This document shows, piece by piece, positions 19,595-29,396 of a stretch of 64,000 bases of DNA. The notes below the pieces were generated by a model. That model worked only from the letters and a program-made list of their open reading frames with translations. It had not been told where the DNA came from and searched no databases. Both the position numbers and the translations under genes were made by a program. This stretch comes from Chryseobacterium salivictor (GTDB lineage Bacteria; Bacteroidota; Bacteroidia; Flavobacteriales; Weeksellaceae): positions 1,054,001 through 1,118,000 of the forward strand of contig NZ_CP037954.1 in NCBI RefSeq assembly GCF_004359195.1. The letters are read 5' to 3'. How positions within the stretch are numbered: position 1 is the stretch's first letter; the number at the start of each line of letters is the position of its first letter.

Positions 19595-20386
19595 ATGAAA
19601 TTCTCCGGACAGATTCTTAAAATGGCCACTCAAAATGGCCGTCCAATTCAGTACTTTCTTAACCTGTCGAATGATTTAATCAATATGAATCAGTTGATCG
19701 GCAGGAATATTAAATTGAACCATATTGGTTACGAATGTGTAAGTTGCGACAGTGATGAGAAAATCTACCGCATGGGTTTCTGTAAAAAATGTTTTTTCGA
19801 AAGTCCTTTTGCCAGCGAATCGATTATACGCCCGGAACTCTCTACGGCGCATTTGGGAATTGGCGAACGGGATTTAGAAGTGGAGCAGTCGATTCAATTA
19901 AAACCGCATATCGTTTATCTTGCTTATACCGGCGATGTGAAAGTTGGCGTTACGCGGGAATCTCAAATTCCCACAAGATGGATCGATCAGGGCGCAACTT
20001 TCGCGCTTCCCATCGCAAAAACAGAAAACCGCTATGAAGCCGGGATGATTGAAGTGGCGATGAAAGAACATCTTGCCGATAAAACCAACTGGCGCAAAAT
20101 GCTCGAAGATGATTATGAAGATGATTTGGATTTAGCCGACTTCCGCGAGAAAATAAAAAACCATTTCCCGGAGGATTTCAAAAATTTCTATTCCGGTGAT
20201 GAAGAAATTGTAAAACTCGATTTTCCGTATGAAGCACCAGAAAAAATTACGTCTTTTACTTTAGATAAAAATCCGGAATTTGAAGGGGTTCTAAAAGGAA
20301 TTAAAGGGCAATATCTTGCTTTCGAAGGTGGGAAGTTCATGAATGTTCGAGGTCATGAAGGGTATGTGATTGAGATGGAAATCTAA
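19595..20386 (+). CDS. DUF2797 domain-containing protein
   Basis: A 263-residue cytoplasmic protein. An early zinc-ribbon-like pair of cysteine knuckles (CVSCDSDEKIYRMGFCKKCF, about residues 49-68) is followed by the conserved DUF2797 block with HIVYLAYTGDVKVGVTRE and PTRWIDQGA. That block recalls GIY-YIG-like nuclease folds in some descriptions of the family. The function is unknown. A TATATTTG (-7 type) element at 19570-19577 could start its transcript, but no clear -33 is visible. Confidence 0.8.
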   Translation: MKFSGQILKMATQNGRPIQYFLNLSNDLINMNQLIGRNIKLNHIGYECVSCDSDEKIYRMGFCKKCFFESPFASESIIRPELSTAHLGIGERDLEVEQSIQLKPHIVYLAYTGDVKVGVTRESQIPTRWIDQGATFALPIAKTENRYEAGMIEVAMKEHLADKTNWRKMLEDDYEDDLDLADFREKIKNHFPEDFKNFYSGDEEIVKLDFPYEAPEKITSFTLDKNPEFEGVLKGIKGQYLAFEGGKFMNVRGHEGYVIEMEI

Positions 20387-20451
20387 ATTCTGGCAGGTAA
20401 TTAGTGATTTTAAAGAAGTGAAAATGGTTCTATAATTGTATCTTCGGTTCC

Positions 20452-23124
20452 ATGAAGAATAAAAAATTTAGAATTTTTTCAATCGTCCTGGGGATTCTGC
20501 TTTTGCTTTTTCTTTCCATCAATTTTGGGTTGAACTTGTGGCTCAGAAACAACCTGCCAGGTTACATCAAAAAAAATTCTGAATATATTATTACTTATAA
20601 GACACTGGATGTTGAGTTAGAAACCGGAAATATTTTTGCCACCGGAATTACCATCAATAATCAAAATCCGGATCGTACCGACAAAGTTGGATTGCAGGGG
20701 AGGATAGATACATTATCGGTTTCCAGATTAGGGATTTTTGATCTGATTTTTAACAAAAGTGTTTCTACCGATAATTTAACACTTAAAAATCCAAGACTCA
20801 ATATCAACCTCCCAAAACCGATTGATGAAAAAACGGGTAAAAAAGCAAATCCTGTTCAGTTTAAAAATATCAATATCAGTCGCGGAAATATTCAGATTTT
20901 CCGGCATAGCAAACAGAAATTGCTGTCCGTAAAAGATTTGACTTTGATGGTTCAAAATCTTCAAATGACCGAAAAATCCCTCGGCGATCAATTACCCATT
21001 GCTTTTGAAAAGTACCATCTTACAGGGAACAACTTCTTTTTCCGTCCTGATGATTTGTACGCGTTTACCGCAGAATCGATTTCGACTGAAAATGGGCAAA
21101 TGAACGTGAAAAAGTTCGCCGTGGTTCCGCTTTTATCCTATCAGAATTTTCTGAAATATTTTCCTGAAAAGCGAAATCTCTTTGATGTAAAAGCAGCGGA
21201 GATGAGTTTTAAAGATTTCATTATTAAAGATAATAAATGGTCTCTCAGCAATGCGAAATTTGATAATTTGGAAATAACGGTGTTTACGACCCCTGTAAAA
21301 CCGAAGGAGAAGAAGAGAAGTTTTACCAGTGAGCTTAATCTGGGAAATGTACTTTTAAATAACGCAAAAATCAAGATTCTCAAACCCGGAGATAATCCTT
21401 TATTTGTTGCTGAAAATTTAACAATGCAGATCAGTCATTTGCAGATGAATGACGAAACGGCAAAGGGAAACATTCCTTTTAAATATGAGAATTTTGATAT
21501 CAAAGGAAAAAACATCAGTTTTGTTTCGGGCCATGAAAACGTGAAAGTTGCCCATTTATCGGTACAGCCAAAGTCTGCGGATTTCCAGAATATTTCGGTA
21601 AAGCCAACCACGGTGAATGCTGATAAAACAAGTCTGAATCTTACCGCAAATCAACTCAGTTTTCAAATTAATGACTGGCAATTCATCAATAATAAACTGA
21701 AATTAAATGTTCAGAATATTTTAGTCGATCAATTAAACGGAACTGTTCGAACTGCCAATAATTCAAAGAAAAAGAAACCTACTTTCGAGGGAATTCAGTT
21801 TCCATTGAAAGTGAAAAATGTGGTTTTAAAGAATTCAAATGTGGTTGTGGACCGTAAAAATCAGCCTTTGGTTTTTAAAGATTTGAACGCCAATTTTCAA
21901 AATATCGAAATGAATGCGCAAACCATCAAAGAGACCATTCCTTTTAAAACCGGGAATTACAATTTGACGACCCGGGACTTTAATTATAAAACTAAATTCT
22001 ATAATCTCACGGCTTCGCTTTTAAAACTGAATAAAAGTTCGGTTCAGATTTCTAATTTTGCGGTGAAGCCTACCGTTTCACGGGAACAATTTATCCGAAT
22101 GATTCCGGCTGAAAAGGATTTGTATGATATTACAGTCAGTAAAATCAGCGCAAATGGAAAGTGGGATTTGATTTCGGAAAACCAATATCTCAATCTGGGA
22201 AATGTTGCTCTTAATAATGTAAATGCCAATGTTTTCCGGAGTAAAATTCCCAAAGATGATTTAACGGAAAAGCCGATGTATTCTGAATTATTGAGATCAA
22301 TTAAGTTTCCTCTTTTCATTGATAATTTAGATATTACAAACTCACTTTTGGTGTATGAAGAAGATACCAAAAAAAGTGACGGGCCCGGAAAACTGATTTT
22401 CAGTGATTTCAATATGAATGTGAAAAACCTGAATTCAGCGAAGATGGCAGGGAAATCTACGCAGATTCCGATTTCGGTCAACTGCAGGTTTATGAATGCT
22501 TCTCCGATGAATATAAAGTGGAGTTTTGATACGGCAAACACCACTGATGCTTTTGTAATTTCGGGGAATATTGCGGATCTGCCGGCATCCAGAATTAATC
22601 CGTTTATCGAACCTTATCTGAAAATCCAGGCAACCGGTTTGATTTCTGATCTGATTTTTGATTTTAAAGGAACGAAGCAAGGCATCCGGGGAACTTTGAA
22701 AATGGTTCATCAGAATTTAAAAGTATCTATCCTGAAACCGACCGGAGAGAAAAATAAACTTCTTTCGGCGATGGCCAATGTTTTTGTAAAATCAGATTCC
22801 GGAAATTACCCTGCGTCAGTAGAAGTCGAAGGGGTAGAAAGGGATAAAACGAAATCTTTTTTCAATATGTTATGGCGCGGGATCGAACAGGGCTTAAAGA
22901 AAACCTTAATCGGAAAAAATGCGCCTAAAACAGAACAGTCGATAAAAAATACAGTTGGCAATACTAAATCTGCTTTGGAACAAAATAATATCGAACTGAA
23001 AGAAACGAAAGCAGAGGTGAAGGAAAAACTTAACACCGTTAATGGGAAGGTTCAGGAAAAAAAAGAAGCGTTAAAGCAGAAGGGTTTCAAAAATTTATTC
23101 AAAAAAAATTCCTCTTCTCATTAA
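20452..23124 (+). CDS. Large AsmA-like membrane-anchored protein with internal repeats
   Basis: An 890-residue protein with one N-terminal transmembrane segment (about 8-28) and a long beta-strand-rich part predicted to be periplasmic. It resembles AsmA/DUF748-type proteins, bridge-like lipid-transport candidates. Four related units can be picked out at about 140-250, 300-375, 455-560 and 620-690. Each has a leading strand LxNxxIxxx, a line like DLTLMVQNLQM, and then xIPFxxExYxLTG. The C terminus has amphipathic helical, Lys/Glu-rich segments (TKAEVKEKLN). Function by homology only; it is transcribed alone. Confidence 0.72.
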   Translation: MKNKKFRIFSIVLGILLLLFLSINFGLNLWLRNNLPGYIKKNSEYIITYKTLDVELETGNIFATGITINNQNPDRTDKVGLQGRIDTLSVSRLGIFDLIFNKSVSTDNLTLKNPRLNINLPKPIDEKTGKKANPVQFKNINISRGNIQIFRHSKQKLLSVKDLTLMVQNLQMTEKSLGDQLPIAFEKYHLTGNNFFFRPDDLYAFTAESISTENGQMNVKKFAVVPLLSYQNFLKYFPEKRNLFDVKAAEMSFKDFIIKDNKWSLSNAKFDNLEITVFTTPVKPKEKKRSFTSELNLGNVLLNNAKIKILKPGDNPLFVAENLTMQISHLQMNDETAKGNIPFKYENFDIKGKNISFVSGHENVKVAHLSVQPKSADFQNISVKPTTVNADKTSLNLTANQLSFQINDWQFINNKLKLNVQNILVDQLNGTVRTANNSKKKKPTFEGIQFPLKVKNVVLKNSNVVVDRKNQPLVFKDLNANFQNIEMNAQTIKETIPFKTGNYNLTTRDFNYKTKFYNLTASLLKLNKSSVQISNFAVKPTVSREQFIRMIPAEKDLYDITVSKISANGKWDLISENQYLNLGNVALNNVNANVFRSKIPKDDLTEKPMYSELLRSIKFPLFIDNLDITNSLLVYEEDTKKSDGPGKLIFSDFNMNVKNLNSAKMAGKSTQIPISVNCRFMNASPMNIKWSFDTANTTDAFVISGNIADLPASRINPFIEPYLKIQATGLISDLIFDFKGTKQGIRGTLKMVHQNLKVSILKPTGEKNKLLSAMANVFVKSDSGNYPASVEVEGVERDKTKSFFNMLWRGIEQGLKKTLIGKNAPKTEQSIKNTVGNTKSALEQNNIELKETKAEVKEKLNTVNGKVQEKKEALKQKGFKNLFKKNSSSH

Positions 23125-23142
23125 ACTGCGACGGATCTCCTG

Positions 23143-23484
23143 TCAGTCAATATTATGTATCTCTTTTTCCTGAACGGGAACTTTTCGTAAAAAATCGGCG
23201 AATTCCTCACCGCTATAATTGCTTTCGCCACCGTAGGAGTCCAGTATCGTAGATGATTCACCTTCTTTGTCTTCGAGTAGATATAACACTGCGTTGTCAT
23301 CTGCGCTGCTGTCTCCTTCAAACCGATAAGACTTCACGATGCACAGATCTTCAGGTTGATAAAGTTTTTCGTCTTTTCCCAAAACCATTTGTTTTTGTGA
23401 ATTCATTGTGATTTCTTTGGTGATTCCCCGTTGTCTGAGAATATTGAGCACTTCGGAAAGTGTTTTTAAATTGTGATCTGACAT
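23143..23484 (-). CDS. Small conserved Bacteroidota protein of unknown function
   Basis: A 113-residue soluble acidic protein. It resembles a family of about 100-residue Bacteroidota proteins (pattern LSEVLNxLxxRG at the start, then a middle VxSYRFEGxSxxDDxAVLYLL and TILDSYG). These are often mislabelled phosphoribosylpyrophosphate synthetase in older annotation, although they are far too short and lack the PRPP-binding site. I make no functional claim. It converges on the AsmA-like gene with an 18-nt gap. Confidence 0.7.
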   Translation of the reverse strand: MSDHNLKTLSEVLNILRQRGITKEITMNSQKQMVLGKDEKLYQPEDLCIVKSYRFEGDSSADDNAVLYLLEDKEGESSTILDSYGGESNYSGEEFADFLRKVPVQEKEIHNID

Positions 23485-23591
23485 GGTATGGTATTTAAAT
23501 TTAACGTAACAAAAAAAGTACCATCAATTTTAAAAGCAGGACTTGGGAAGGTTTTCAGGTTCAGAAAGAAAGAAAAAAAAAGAAGATGTTT

Positions 23592-23957
23592 TGGATCAAG
23601 TCTAAAACTTGGAGAGAATGATAAAAATATTTAATTTTGAAGAATGTAACTTCTTAAATTACTGCTGATCTAAACAGGCAGTAAAGAGGAGCCAGCCTTC
23701 AATTATTCTCCGAATATCCTGAAGCAATGATAGGAGTCAGCATACAGTCAGCATAAGGTCAGCATAAGCCAGGGGTTGGTATGGGGATGAGTGTACTTTG
23801 GTTATGTGGAGAAATGGACATGGTTTGCGAAGTTCCAATATCTTTTTAGCGCCGCACAGAAATCCGATTGCTGATTAAGGACTATATCATTTTTCAGATT
23901 ATCCAAAATTTTTAATTAACCCCCAAGTTTTGATACTGATCCATCCTTACTGATCCA
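23592..23957. mobile_element. MITE-like element, copy 1
   Basis: About 365 bp with no credible coding frame, closely similar along its whole length to 51761-52112. The ends form imperfect inverted repeats of about 20 bp: left TGGATCAAGTCTAAAACTTG (from 23592), and the right end 23923-23943 reads as the complement of TGGATCAGTATCAAAACTTG. A second TGATCCA occurs at 23951-23957 and is followed by ATGTTT. The same ATGTTT precedes the left end (23586-23591), a possible degraded target duplication. It lies between a small hypothetical gene and the tRNA cluster terminator. Confidence 0.72.
23736..23766 (+). repeat. Three tandem 11-bp iterons inside MITE copy 1
   Basis: GTCAGCATA recurs at 23736, 23747 and 23758, with a strict 11-bp period. 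The second MITE copy has only two units (51917, 51928), so the array varies in number between copies. Confidence 0.85.
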
Positions 23958-23985
23958 ATGTTTCTCAAGACTTAAAAAAGAAACA

Positions 23986-24018
23986 AAAAAACGCTGCTAA
24001 TCAATGATTAACAGCGTT
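23986..24018 (-). terminator. Terminator of the tRNA cluster
   Basis: ACGCTGCTAATCA pairs imperfectly with TGATTAACAGCGT. On the minus strand a T run follows (A run at 23984-23991 on the plus strand). It ends the Leu-Gly-Leu tRNA transcript, 6 nt past the last tRNA. Confidence 0.85.
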
Positions 24019-24023
24019 TAAAG

Positions 24024-24107
24024 TACCTCGGACGGGACTTGAACCCGTACATCCTTACGGACACAGGATTTTAAGTCCTGCGTGTCTACCAATTCCACCA
24101 CCAAGGC
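24024..24107 (-). tRNA. tRNA-Leu (anticodon TAA)
   Basis: An 84-nt cloverleaf with acceptor GCCTTGG/CCGAGGT, the D-loop GGTAGACACG typical of class II tRNAs, anticodon stem-loop GGACTTAAAATCC (anticodon TAA), a long variable arm TGTCCGTAAGGATG and T-loop GGTTCAAGTCC. CCA is not encoded. It is the last of three tRNAs in the transcript. Confidence 0.95.
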
Positions 24108-24113
24108 AAGTGG

Positions 24114-24186
<73 letters not shown>

Positions 24187-24217
24187 AATTTCTTGAAAAA
24201 ATCCTCAGAAATTTTCG

Positions 24218-24299
24218 TGCGGATGAAGGGACTCGAACCCCCACGCCTCACAGCACCAGATCCTAAGTCTGGCATGGCTACCAATTACATCACATCCGC
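24218..24299 (-). tRNA. tRNA-Leu (anticodon TAG)
   Basis: An 82-nt class II cloverleaf: acceptor GCGGATG/CATCCGC, anticodon stem-loop CCAGACTTAGGATCTGG (anticodon TAG), an extended variable arm and T-loop GGGGTTCGAGTCCC. It is the first tRNA of the minus-strand cluster Leu-TAG, Gly-GCC, Leu-TAA. CCA is not encoded. Confidence 0.95.
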
Positions 24300-24459
24300 T
24301 AAATGAACACTGTTCCTTTTTTTGTGAGTGCAAATATAAAAGATTTTTTCTTTCTAAACCAAACTATTTTATAAAAAATTTAATTTTTTCGAAAAGACAC
24401 CGAGAACTTTCTTTTTAGATTCCTTTTTATTACTTTTACCGCTTTAACGAATTTATATC

Positions 24460-24834
24460 ATGGAATTACAAGGAACAGTAAAGAAAATAACTGAAGTTCA
24501 GACGTTTGCGAGCGGATTTCAGAAAAGAGAGATGGTGTTAACAACCGAAGAACAGTATCCGCAACCCATTAATATCGAATTTCTTCAGGAGAAAGGAGAT
24601 TTGCTTAATCCCTTGAAAGAAGGTGATAAAGTGAAAGTTTCTATCAATATTAGAGGGAGAGAGTGGACTTCACCACAAGGCGAAGTGAAATATTTCAACT
24701 CTATCACAGGCTGGAAAGTTGAAAACTTAGAATCAGCCGGAGGTTTTGAACCAACTCAGGCAACACCATCTGCAACTAAACCTGCGGAAGGAAAAGGCGT
24801 TTTTGAAGAAGACGAAGACGATTTGCCGTTTTAA
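24460..24834 (+). CDS. DUF3127 OB-fold-like protein with SSB-type acidic tail
   Basis: A 124-residue Bacteroidota-specific protein of the DUF3127 family. The body is one compact beta-rich domain (GTVKKITEVQTFASGFQKRE, EQYPQPINIEF, GREWTSPQGEVKYFNSITGW) that fits an OB fold. A disordered Thr/Pro/Ala linker follows, then a C terminus ending EEDEDDLPF. That acidic tip ending in Pro-Phe is like the tail of bacterial SSB, which recruits replication and repair proteins. A role at single-stranded DNA is an inference. A terminator-like hairpin follows. Confidence 0.82.
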   Translation: MELQGTVKKITEVQTFASGFQKREMVLTTEEQYPQPINIEFLQEKGDLLNPLKEGDKVKVSINIRGREWTSPQGEVKYFNSITGWKVENLESAGGFEPTQATPSATKPAEGKGVFEEDEDDLPF

Positions 24835-24848
24835 TATTGAAATTTTAT

Positions 24849-24873
24849 AAATCCTGCTTTTTTGGCAGGATTT
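24849..24873 (+). terminator. Terminator-like hairpin between the DUF3127 gene and aat
   Basis: AAATCCTGC pairs with GCAGGATTT around a T-rich loop, followed by TAATTTT. It ends 10 nt before the aat start, so it may act as an attenuating rather than a full terminator. Confidence 0.6.
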
Positions 24874-24882
24874 AATTTTCAG

Positions 24883-25530
24883 ATGATTCTCCTAGATCCC
24901 AATGAAATTTCTTTTCCTGATCCCGCTTTGCTGGAGTCAGAATCCGGAATCATGGCCATGGGTGGCGATCTGTCGCCTCAGAGGTTGTATTTTGCTTATC
25001 AACTCGGGCTGTTTCCGTGGTATAATCCGGGCGAAGAAATCCTTTGGTGGTGTCCTGATCCAAGATTCGTGCTTTTTCCCCAAGATTTAAAAATTTCTAA
25101 ATCGATGAAAAAGATTTTGCGCGATGAGGTTTTTACTTTTACCGAAAATACATGTTTCCGCGAAGTCATGGAAGAATGCAAAAATACTTTTAGAAAAGAT
25201 CAGGACGGAACCTGGATTTCAGATGAATTAATCGATTCTTTTGTGGAACTTCAGAAAAATGGGATTGCAAAAAGTATTGAAGTTTGGCAAAACGATGAGT
25301 TAGTCGGTGGATTCTACGGCCTGCAGATCGGGAAAATATTCTGTGGCGAAAGCATGTTTGCGAAAGTGAGCAACGCCTCCAAAGCAGGATTTATTCATTT
25401 TATTCAAAGTCAGAAAGAAAACTTGGAACTGATTGATTGTCAGATTTATTCCGAACATCTGGAAAGTTTGGGCGCAACCATGATTTCTAAAAAAGACTAT
25501 TTAAATCTCTTAAAAAATCAACAAATATGA
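24883..25530 (+). CDS. aat: Leucyl/phenylalanyl-tRNA--protein transferase (Aat)
   Basis: Transfers Leu or Phe from tRNA to N-terminal Lys/Arg of proteins, marking them for the N-degron pathway. I start it at the ATG at 24883 (215 residues, MILLDPNEISFPDPALLE); upstream TTG readings run through the preceding hairpin. Hallmarks are MGGDLSPQRLYFAYQLGLFP followed by WYNPGEEILWWCPDPRFVL, and later VGGFYGLQIGKIFCGESMF with a final CQIYSEHLESLGA. Its stop overlaps the start of the DMT transporter (ATGA). Confidence 0.95.
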   Translation: MILLDPNEISFPDPALLESESGIMAMGGDLSPQRLYFAYQLGLFPWYNPGEEILWWCPDPRFVLFPQDLKISKSMKKILRDEVFTFTENTCFREVMEECKNTFRKDQDGTWISDELIDSFVELQKNGIAKSIEVWQNDELVGGFYGLQIGKIFCGESMFAKVSNASKAGFIHFIQSQKENLELIDCQIYSEHLESLGATMISKKDYLNLLKNQQI

Positions 25531-26441
25531 ATCCTGAAAAAGAAAGATGGGTTTTGCTGATAGTGCTCTCTGTAATTTGGGGTTCTTCATTTATTCTTAT
25601 TAAAAAGTCGCTCGAGCATTTTAATCCTTATGAAGTGGGTGCTTTACGGGTTTTAATCGCCGGAATTCTTTTGCTGCCAATGGCAATAAGTAATATTAGA
25701 AAATTTCCCAGAAAACATTTAAAATGGTTAGTCCTGGCGGCTTTAACAGGGAATTTTATTCCGATGTTTCTTTTTCCAATTGCTGAGACCAAAGTCAGCA
25801 GCAGTATTGCAGGAATTGTCAATTCGATGATGCCCATTTTTGTAATCATCGTTGGATTTCTTTTCTGGAAATTTTCAACAACGAAAAGACAATTAATCGG
25901 TGTGGCAATAAGTTTTTCTGGTGCGTGTATTTTAGCGCTTTCCGGCGGAGAAGGCGGTGAACTTAAATTAATACCCATTGTTTTGCTCTTGGTTGCTACT
26001 TTGGGTTACGCCATTTCGATGACTACTGTAAAATCCAAACTCCATGAAATACCGGCGAAAATCCTGTCTGCATTTGTGTTTTCTTTTGTATTAATTGTCC
26101 CGTCGCTCATTGCGCTTGTATTTGCAGGATTCTTTAATGATCTTCGTCCGGACAAAGATTTATTCATCGGATTGGGTTTTGTGAGTTTGCTTTCAGTTTT
26201 CGGAACCGGGCTGGCCATGATGCTGAATTATCGCCTGCTCAATATCTCTACGCCTTTATTTGCTTCTACGGTCACTTTGTTAATGCCGGTAGTTGCTGTG
26301 ATCTGGGGATTATTGGATGGTGAAAAATTAACGGCGATGCAGTTTGCAGGGGCATTTATTATCCTTGCTGGACTCATTTTCCTGCGGGCGAAAAGCCCTA
26401 AAAAAGAAAAACCGCAAGACTCAAAAGTGGTGCGGTTTTAA
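25527..26441 (+). CDS. EamA-family (DMT superfamily) transporter
   Basis: A 304-residue inner-membrane protein with ten predicted transmembrane segments arranged as two EamA repeats of five. The N terminus WGSSFILIKKSLEHF and a second-half ATVTLLMPVVAVIWG are typical of drug/metabolite exporters of the RhaT/YdcZ/EamA type. The substrate is not predictable. It overlaps aat by 4 nt and is translationally coupled to it. The last codons of the gene form the 3' half of a terminator hairpin. Confidence 0.88.
   Translation: MNPEKERWVLLIVLSVIWGSSFILIKKSLEHFNPYEVGALRVLIAGILLLPMAISNIRKFPRKHLKWLVLAALTGNFIPMFLFPIAETKVSSSIAGIVNSMMPIFVIIVGFLFWKFSTTKRQLIGVAISFSGACILALSGGEGGELKLIPIVLLLVATLGYAISMTTVKSKLHEIPAKILSAFVFSFVLIVPSLIALVFAGFFNDLRPDKDLFIGLGFVSLLSVFGTGLAMMLNYRLLNISTPLFASTVTLLMPVVAVIWGLLDGEKLTAMQFAGAFIILAGLIFLRAKSPKKEKPQDSKVVRF
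26407..26440 (+). terminator. Terminator embedded in the 3' end of the DMT gene
   Basis: AAAACCGC (26407-26414) pairs with GCGGTTTT (26432-26439). The stem therefore includes the last coding triplets and abuts the TAA stop. The loop is long (17 nt), so strength is uncertain. Confidence 0.55.
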
Positions 26442-26577
26442 ATAAATCTAATAAAAAGTAAAAATGAAAGGCGACAAAGATATATAATTAGATTTATACT
26501 ATCCAAATCTTTTTTTGTAAATTTTAAATTATTTCAAAAAGGATCATTCTCTTTTATTATTTTGCTAAATTTGGCTA

Positions 26578-27231
26578 ATGTTTATCAAAGATTACATTTC
26601 TAAAGATTATCCTGCGTTCAATACCAGTGATTCCATAGAGCAGGCCAATGAGGTAGCTAAAGAATTTGGCTATACCCACATTTTTATCAAGAAGAAAGGG
26701 GTTTACCAGGGAGCCCTGAGCCAGCAGTTTTTGGAGGAAAGTCCTAAAGGAACATTGCAGACCCTGGAGCATCATTTTGAAAAATTTGCATTGCTAGAGG
26801 ATGGAAACGTTTTAGATTCGATTAAACTTTTTTATACCTTCAACAGCAACGTCATTCCTGTGATCAACAAATTGGAAAAATACCAGGGTTATCTTACCTG
26901 TGACGACGTTTTCTGTGAGTTTGCAAAATACCCGTTATTCTCAGAGAATGGGGCATTGTTGGTTATCCAAAACAATAAAAGAAACTACTCGATGACTGAT
27001 ATCTGTAAAATCGTAGAATCGAACAATGGTAGGATTTATGGCTGCTATATCAGTGCTTTTGAAGGAGATGACGTACAGATTACTTTAAAAATAAACAGCG
27101 AAAACCTAAGCTCGATTGATGAAACTTTTGAACGCTACGGATACAGCGTGGTTCATAAATACTATGATGACCAAAAAGAAGAACTGTTGAAAGACCGGTT
27201 CGGTTTTTTTCAAAAATATATGGAAATCTGA
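26578..27231 (+). CDS. CBS domain-containing protein
   Basis: A 217-residue soluble protein. The first about 120 residues fit a pair of CBS motifs (MFIKDYISKDYPAFNTSDSI, later VIPVINKLEKYQGYLT), which usually bind adenosyl ligands. The C-terminal part (NNKRNYSMTDICKIVESNNG) looks like an ACT-type regulatory fold. This arrangement occurs just upstream of nadK in flavobacteria, as it does here (79-nt gap), so a nucleotide-sensing role linked to NAD(P) is conceivable but unproven. Confidence 0.8.
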   Translation: MFIKDYISKDYPAFNTSDSIEQANEVAKEFGYTHIFIKKKGVYQGALSQQFLEESPKGTLQTLEHHFEKFALLEDGNVLDSIKLFYTFNSNVIPVINKLEKYQGYLTCDDVFCEFAKYPLFSENGALLVIQNNKRNYSMTDICKIVESNNGRIYGCYISAFEGDDVQITLKINSENLSSIDETFERYGYSVVHKYYDDQKEELLKDRFGFFQKYMEI

Positions 27232-27310
27232 AACAGATGAAATGCGGTAACCGCTTATTGAAAGGAAATGAAAATCTGTCGGTGTTATATCTGACAAATG
27301 AAATAAGAAG

Positions 27311-28177
27311 ATGAAAGCAGCTATTTATTCCCAGAAAAATGATTTAGATACCTTTTTGTATCTGAGTAAATTTGTATCTGAACTCGAAAAAAGAGGAGTT
27401 CAAGCGATTCTGTATGAGGAAATGGCCGATGCAATGCAGTTTTCTAAAATCTTTGAAACCTTTGCCGGGAAACAGGATTTGAAGGAAAAGAAAGTAGATT
27501 TGTTTTTTACTTTCGGTGGCGACGGTACCATTGTGAATTCCCTTCTTTTTGTGCAGGATTTACTGATCCCGGTGGTCGGTGTTAATACAGGACGCCTCGG
27601 TTTCCTGGCGAGTTTCACCAAAGAAGAAGTTTTTTTGGAGCTCGACGGGATTATCAAAGGAGATATGAAAATCAGTGAACGGTCGGTCATTGAAATTATT
27701 TCGCCCAATAATTCGCTGTTTTTCCCTTATGCATTAAACGACTTAACCATCTCACGAAAAGAAACTACTGCAATGATTACGGTGGAATCTTTTATTGATA
27801 ATGAGTTTCTCAATACTTTTTGGGGTGATGGGATTATCATTTCGACTCCAACGGGATCAACTGCTTATTCACTAAGCTGTGGCGGTCCCATTATTACGCC
27901 CAATAACAACACTTTCGTCATTACACCTATTGCGCCACATAATTTGAATGTTCGCCCACTCATCGTCAATGATGATGTTGAGATCAGATTAAAGGTCAAA
28001 AGCCGTGTTCCACAATATTCACTGTCACTGGATTCCCGCCTGTTTCACATGGAAACCGATGTAGAAGTCATCTTGCGGAAAGCCCATTTTAAAATACTGT
28101 TGATTCACCCCACGAATCTCAGTTTTTACGAAACAATCCGTCAGAAACTGCTGTGGGGAAATGACAAAAGAAATTAG
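27311..28177 (+). CDS. nadK: NAD kinase
   Basis: Phosphorylates NAD to NADP in the cytoplasm, the only route to NADP in most bacteria. It has 288 residues, a normal length. The catalytic GGDGT motif (FFTFGGDGTIVNS), VNTGRLGFLASF, NDLTISRKE and the TPTGSTAYSLSCGGPI loop are all present, in the family order. It follows the CBS protein and precedes fbaA in the same direction. Confidence 0.96.
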   Translation: MKAAIYSQKNDLDTFLYLSKFVSELEKRGVQAILYEEMADAMQFSKIFETFAGKQDLKEKKVDLFFTFGGDGTIVNSLLFVQDLLIPVVGVNTGRLGFLASFTKEEVFLELDGIIKGDMKISERSVIEIISPNNSLFFPYALNDLTISRKETTAMITVESFIDNEFLNTFWGDGIIISTPTGSTAYSLSCGGPIITPNNNTFVITPIAPHNLNVRPLIVNDDVEIRLKVKSRVPQYSLSLDSRLFHMETDVEVILRKAHFKILLIHPTNLSFYETIRQKLLWGNDKRN

Positions 28178-28248
28178 ATATTCAACTTTAAAATACTTAA
28201 CTTTACTGTTCAAAATCAGCAAATAATAAATCTATAAAAATATCAGTT

Positions 28249-29316
<1,068 letters not shown>

Positions 29317-29396
29317 TTAAATTATTTTAGACATTGTTTTTAAAAGCAATTTGTTTTTATTTGCAGTCTGAAATTTATAATCTAAAATTAAACTCA

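Noticed and set aside
22044..22544. A 166-codon minus-strand frame inside the AsmA-like gene
   Set aside because: Antisense to a long coding gene, no known domain, no start context; regarded as a shadow.
23143..23484. Phosphoribosylpyrophosphate synthetase
   Set aside because: The small protein resembles entries with that legacy name, but at 113 residues it lacks the PRPP-binding loop and catalytic domains, so the name is not used.
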